From JBBDWZ01 sp050732575 (GTDB taxonomy: Bacteria; Gemmatimonadota; Gemmatimonadetes; Longimicrobiales; RSA9), in the NCBI GenBank assembly GCA_050732575.1, contig JBOHRF010000277.1, positions 1-6,825 on the forward strand: a DNA stretch of 6,825 nucleotides. The letters are read 5' to 3'. The notes beneath the pieces are model-generated. The model saw only the letters and a program-made list of their open reading frames with translations. It was not told the DNA's origin and made no database searches. Position numbers and translations under genes: made by a program. Below, in pieces: positions 5,033 to 6,825 of the stretch; position 1 is the stretch's first letter, and each line of letters starts with the position of its first letter.

Positions 5033-6825
5033 TTGGCGCAGGATCAGCAAAGGTGGTGGCGAACAGGCAAAGCGGCCTTGGTCGCGGCGCTCCTCGCCGC
5101 TCAGGTCCTGGGTGCGTGCAGCATGGGCACGCGCGGCCGCGAGCGTTATCCCGAGCTCATGCGTTATTCAGGGCGGCAAATTGAGAGTGTGAAGTTCGTG
5201 GGCGCCTCGCCCTTTCGTGCGGATTCGCTGCTGTCCCTCATCCAGACGCAACCCAGTCATTGCTCCCTGCTCGGTTTGCCCATTTGCATTCCGTTCACGC
5301 GGTTTGGGCATCGGGTCCATCGCCTCAGCGTGAGCCGCGTCAATCAGGACGTGGTCCAGTTGGAAGCCTTCTATCGATACTCGGGCTTTTTCGGCACCAC
5401 GGTCAAACCGGACGTGGAAGAAGAAGCGGACGCGGACGTGCGCGTGACGTTCCAGATTCAGCGTACCGACTCCGTGTTGCTGGATACTCTGGTGGTACGG
5501 GGAACGGCGGGAACGTTGGATGCGGACTCGCTAGCGCGCTCATTGCCGCTGCAGCCCGGCGAAGTATTTCACCTGGGTGAGTTCGGCGCTTCCGCGGACC
5601 AGGTGCTGCGTGCACTGCAAAGGCTCGGTCATGCGCACGCACAAGTGCTGCGCAACTACCAGGTCGATACCGAGTCGAAGCGCGCCAACGCATCGCTCAC
5701 GGTAGTGCCCGGGCCGCGCGTGGTGGTCGATTCCATCGCGGTCTACGGCGCCGAGCACCTGGGTCGAGCGGCCGCATTGAAGCAGCTCTCCATTCGCGAG
5801 GGAGATGTGCTGCTCACTTCTCGGCTGGTCGCGAGTCAACGCAATCTATACAGCCTCGAGCTGGTGCAACTGGCCAGTGTGAGCATGGCGCCGGATTCGC
5901 TCGATGCGACGCCCAATGACAGCACGCGAGCTACGGTGATCGTGCGCATTGCCGAGGCCAAAGTGAACCAGATTGATGCGGCGGTCGGCTTCGGAACAGT
6001 CGAGTGCCTGCGTACGGAGACGCAATACGTCAATCGCAGCTTGGGCGGTGGTGCGCGCCGGCTGGCACTGACCGGATCGGTGAGCAAGATCGGGCTGGGT
6101 GGCGTGACCAACATCGGCTTCGGTGACCGGATCTGTCGTGCCTTTGATGCGGACACGTTCGAGAACTCGCTGGACTATCGACTTGCGGCCGATTTCACGC
6201 AGCCGTTTTTCGGAAGCGCACGCAACCATCTCACGTTGAACGCGTTCATGGAGCGCGAGTCAGAGCCTTCGGTTTATCAACGCCGGGCCAAAGGTGGACG
6301 AATCCTGGTGACCCGGCGACTGGCGGCGCGCTCCCTGTTAACGGGCGGCTTTGACATCGAGCGCGGCAGCACGCTCGCATCGCCGGCCGTGTTCTGCATC
6401 GCGTTTGAAATATGCGTGCCCGAGACCATCGAAGAGCTGACGCAGTCACGCTGGCGCAACACGATTGGTTTGAGTCTATCCGTCGATCGCACGGACCTGC
6501 CGCTGGATCCGACCGCGGGACACTATCTGCGCAGTAGCACGGCCTGGGCGCCGCCCTGGCTGTTTTCCGATGTCACCTTCCTGCGCTGGGACGGTGAGGC
6601 CGCGGCATTTCGGGAGTTCCGACCGGGTTGGGTTGCCGCTTTCTCGCTACGGCTGGGCACCTTCTTCAAGAGCTCCACCATCAGTCCCATGGGAGATTTT
6701 CTGCCGCCCGAGGAACGATTCTATGCGGGCGGCGCCTACACCGTGCGTGGCTATGGCCAGAATCAGCTGGGTGATGGCGTGTATGTGACCGACTCGACCG
6801 TAGTCGACACGGACGGAGAGGAGAT
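5033..6825 (+). CDS. Omp85-family outer-membrane assembly protein, TamA/BamA-like (3' truncated by window)
   Basis: The frame is open from 5003 to the window end; 597 codons are visible from the TTG at 5033. Order: basic n-region (RWWRTGK), hydrophobic core (AALVAALLAAQVL), then LGAC with C29 as a possible lipobox. Residues about 50-310 hold roughly three POTRA-type units, recognisable by ESVKFVGAS (near 51-59), VLLDTLVVRGT (near 149) and VVVDSIAVYGAEHLG (near 230). From about 312 alternating strands form the C-terminal barrel (Bac_surface_Ag type), including ERFYAGGAYTVRGYG with the Omp85 VRG(F/Y) signature at 571-574. POTRA domains and barrel together insert or export outer-membrane proteins. 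Three POTRAs resemble TamA more than the usual five of BamA; the exact subtype cannot be fixed. About 100-150 residues should lie beyond the window. The start is the least certain part: ATG 5123 or 5159 would remove the signal peptide. Seven cysteines are present, six in close or paired positions. Confidence 0.88.
   Translation, partial: MAQDQQRWWRTGKAALVAALLAAQVLGACSMGTRGRERYPELMRYSGRQIESVKFVGASPFRADSLLSLIQTQPSHCSLLGLPICIPFTRFGHRVHRLSVSRVNQDVVQLEAFYRYSGFFGTTVKPDVEEEADADVRVTFQIQRTDSVLLDTLVVRGTAGTLDADSLARSLPLQPGEVFHLGEFGASADQVLRALQRLGHAHAQVLRNYQVDTESKRANASLTVVPGPRVVVDSIAVYGAEHLGRAAALKQLSIREGDVLLTSRLVASQRNLYSLELVQLASVSMAPDSLDATPNDSTRATVIVRIAEAKVNQIDAAVGFGTVECLRTETQYVNRSLGGGARRLALTGSVSKIGLGGVTNIGFGDRICRAFDADTFENSLDYRLAADFTQPFFGSARNHLTLNAFMERESEPSVYQRRAKGGRILVTRRLAARSLLTGGFDIERGSTLASPAVFCIAFEICVPETIEELTQSRWRNTIGLSLSVDRTDLPLDPTAGHYLRSSTAWAPPWLFSDVTFLRWDGEAAAFREFRPGWVAAFSLRLGTFFKSSTISPMGDFLPPEERFYAGGAYTVRGYGQNQLGDGVYVTDSTVVDTDGEE

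Noticed and set aside
4913..5050. N-terminal extension of the TPR protein to an ATG at 5050
   Set aside because: The extra 46 residues are Arg-rich and featureless, and would overlap the start of the Omp85 gene and a promoter candidate.
5846..6229. Minus-strand open frame of 127 codons inside the Omp85 gene
   Set aside because: Antisense shadow; the plus-strand frame is continuous and has the Omp85 architecture.
1..6825. CRISPR array, tRNA, rRNA, insertion sequence or second dif-like site
   Set aside because: On reading both strands I found no regularly spaced repeats, cloverleaf-like segment, transposase motif, or second copy of the Xer arms.

Overview
The window is GC-rich and densely coded, and looks like a bacterial chromosome from a diderm (Gram-negative-type) organism, because it ends in a gene for an Omp85-family outer-membrane barrel protein. 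The Cys-containing first POTRA region and the general style of the proteins remind me of Gemmatimonadota. That is an impression from memory, and phylum assignment is low confidence.

Left part (1-2993): five same-strand genes form a very tight operon. They are the C-terminal end of an unidentified protein, an LPG_synthase_TM/UPF0104 multi-pass membrane protein, a dolichyl/polyprenyl-phosphate mannose synthase-like GT2 enzyme, a small unrecognised protein with an N-terminal four-cysteine zinc ribbon, and a PlsC-family acyltransferase. All four junctions overlap by 1-4 bases (ATGA, ATGA, TGATG, ATGA), so translation is probably coupled. The content points to membrane lipid or lipid-linked sugar metabolism at the cytoplasmic membrane.

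Middle (2994-4199): the only non-coding gap of any size (237 bp) holds an excellent candidate XerC/XerD recombination site (dif) at 3027-3054 on the minus strand. It is followed by a stand-alone LigD polymerase-domain gene, with neither the ligase nor the phosphoesterase domain and no Ku gene in view. The dif site suggests the replication terminus region or a Xer-dependent integrated element.

Right part (4196-6825): a minus-strand gene encodes a single-pass membrane protein with TPR-like helical repeats. It converges on the LigD-like gene so closely that the two stop codons share one CTAG. Divergently, across 120 bp, starts a TamA/BamA-like Omp85 protein. This gene has no good ATG start. A TTG with a strong Shine-Dalgarno gives a lipoprotein-type signal peptide, about three POTRA units and a barrel carrying the VRGY motif. 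The window ends inside the barrel.
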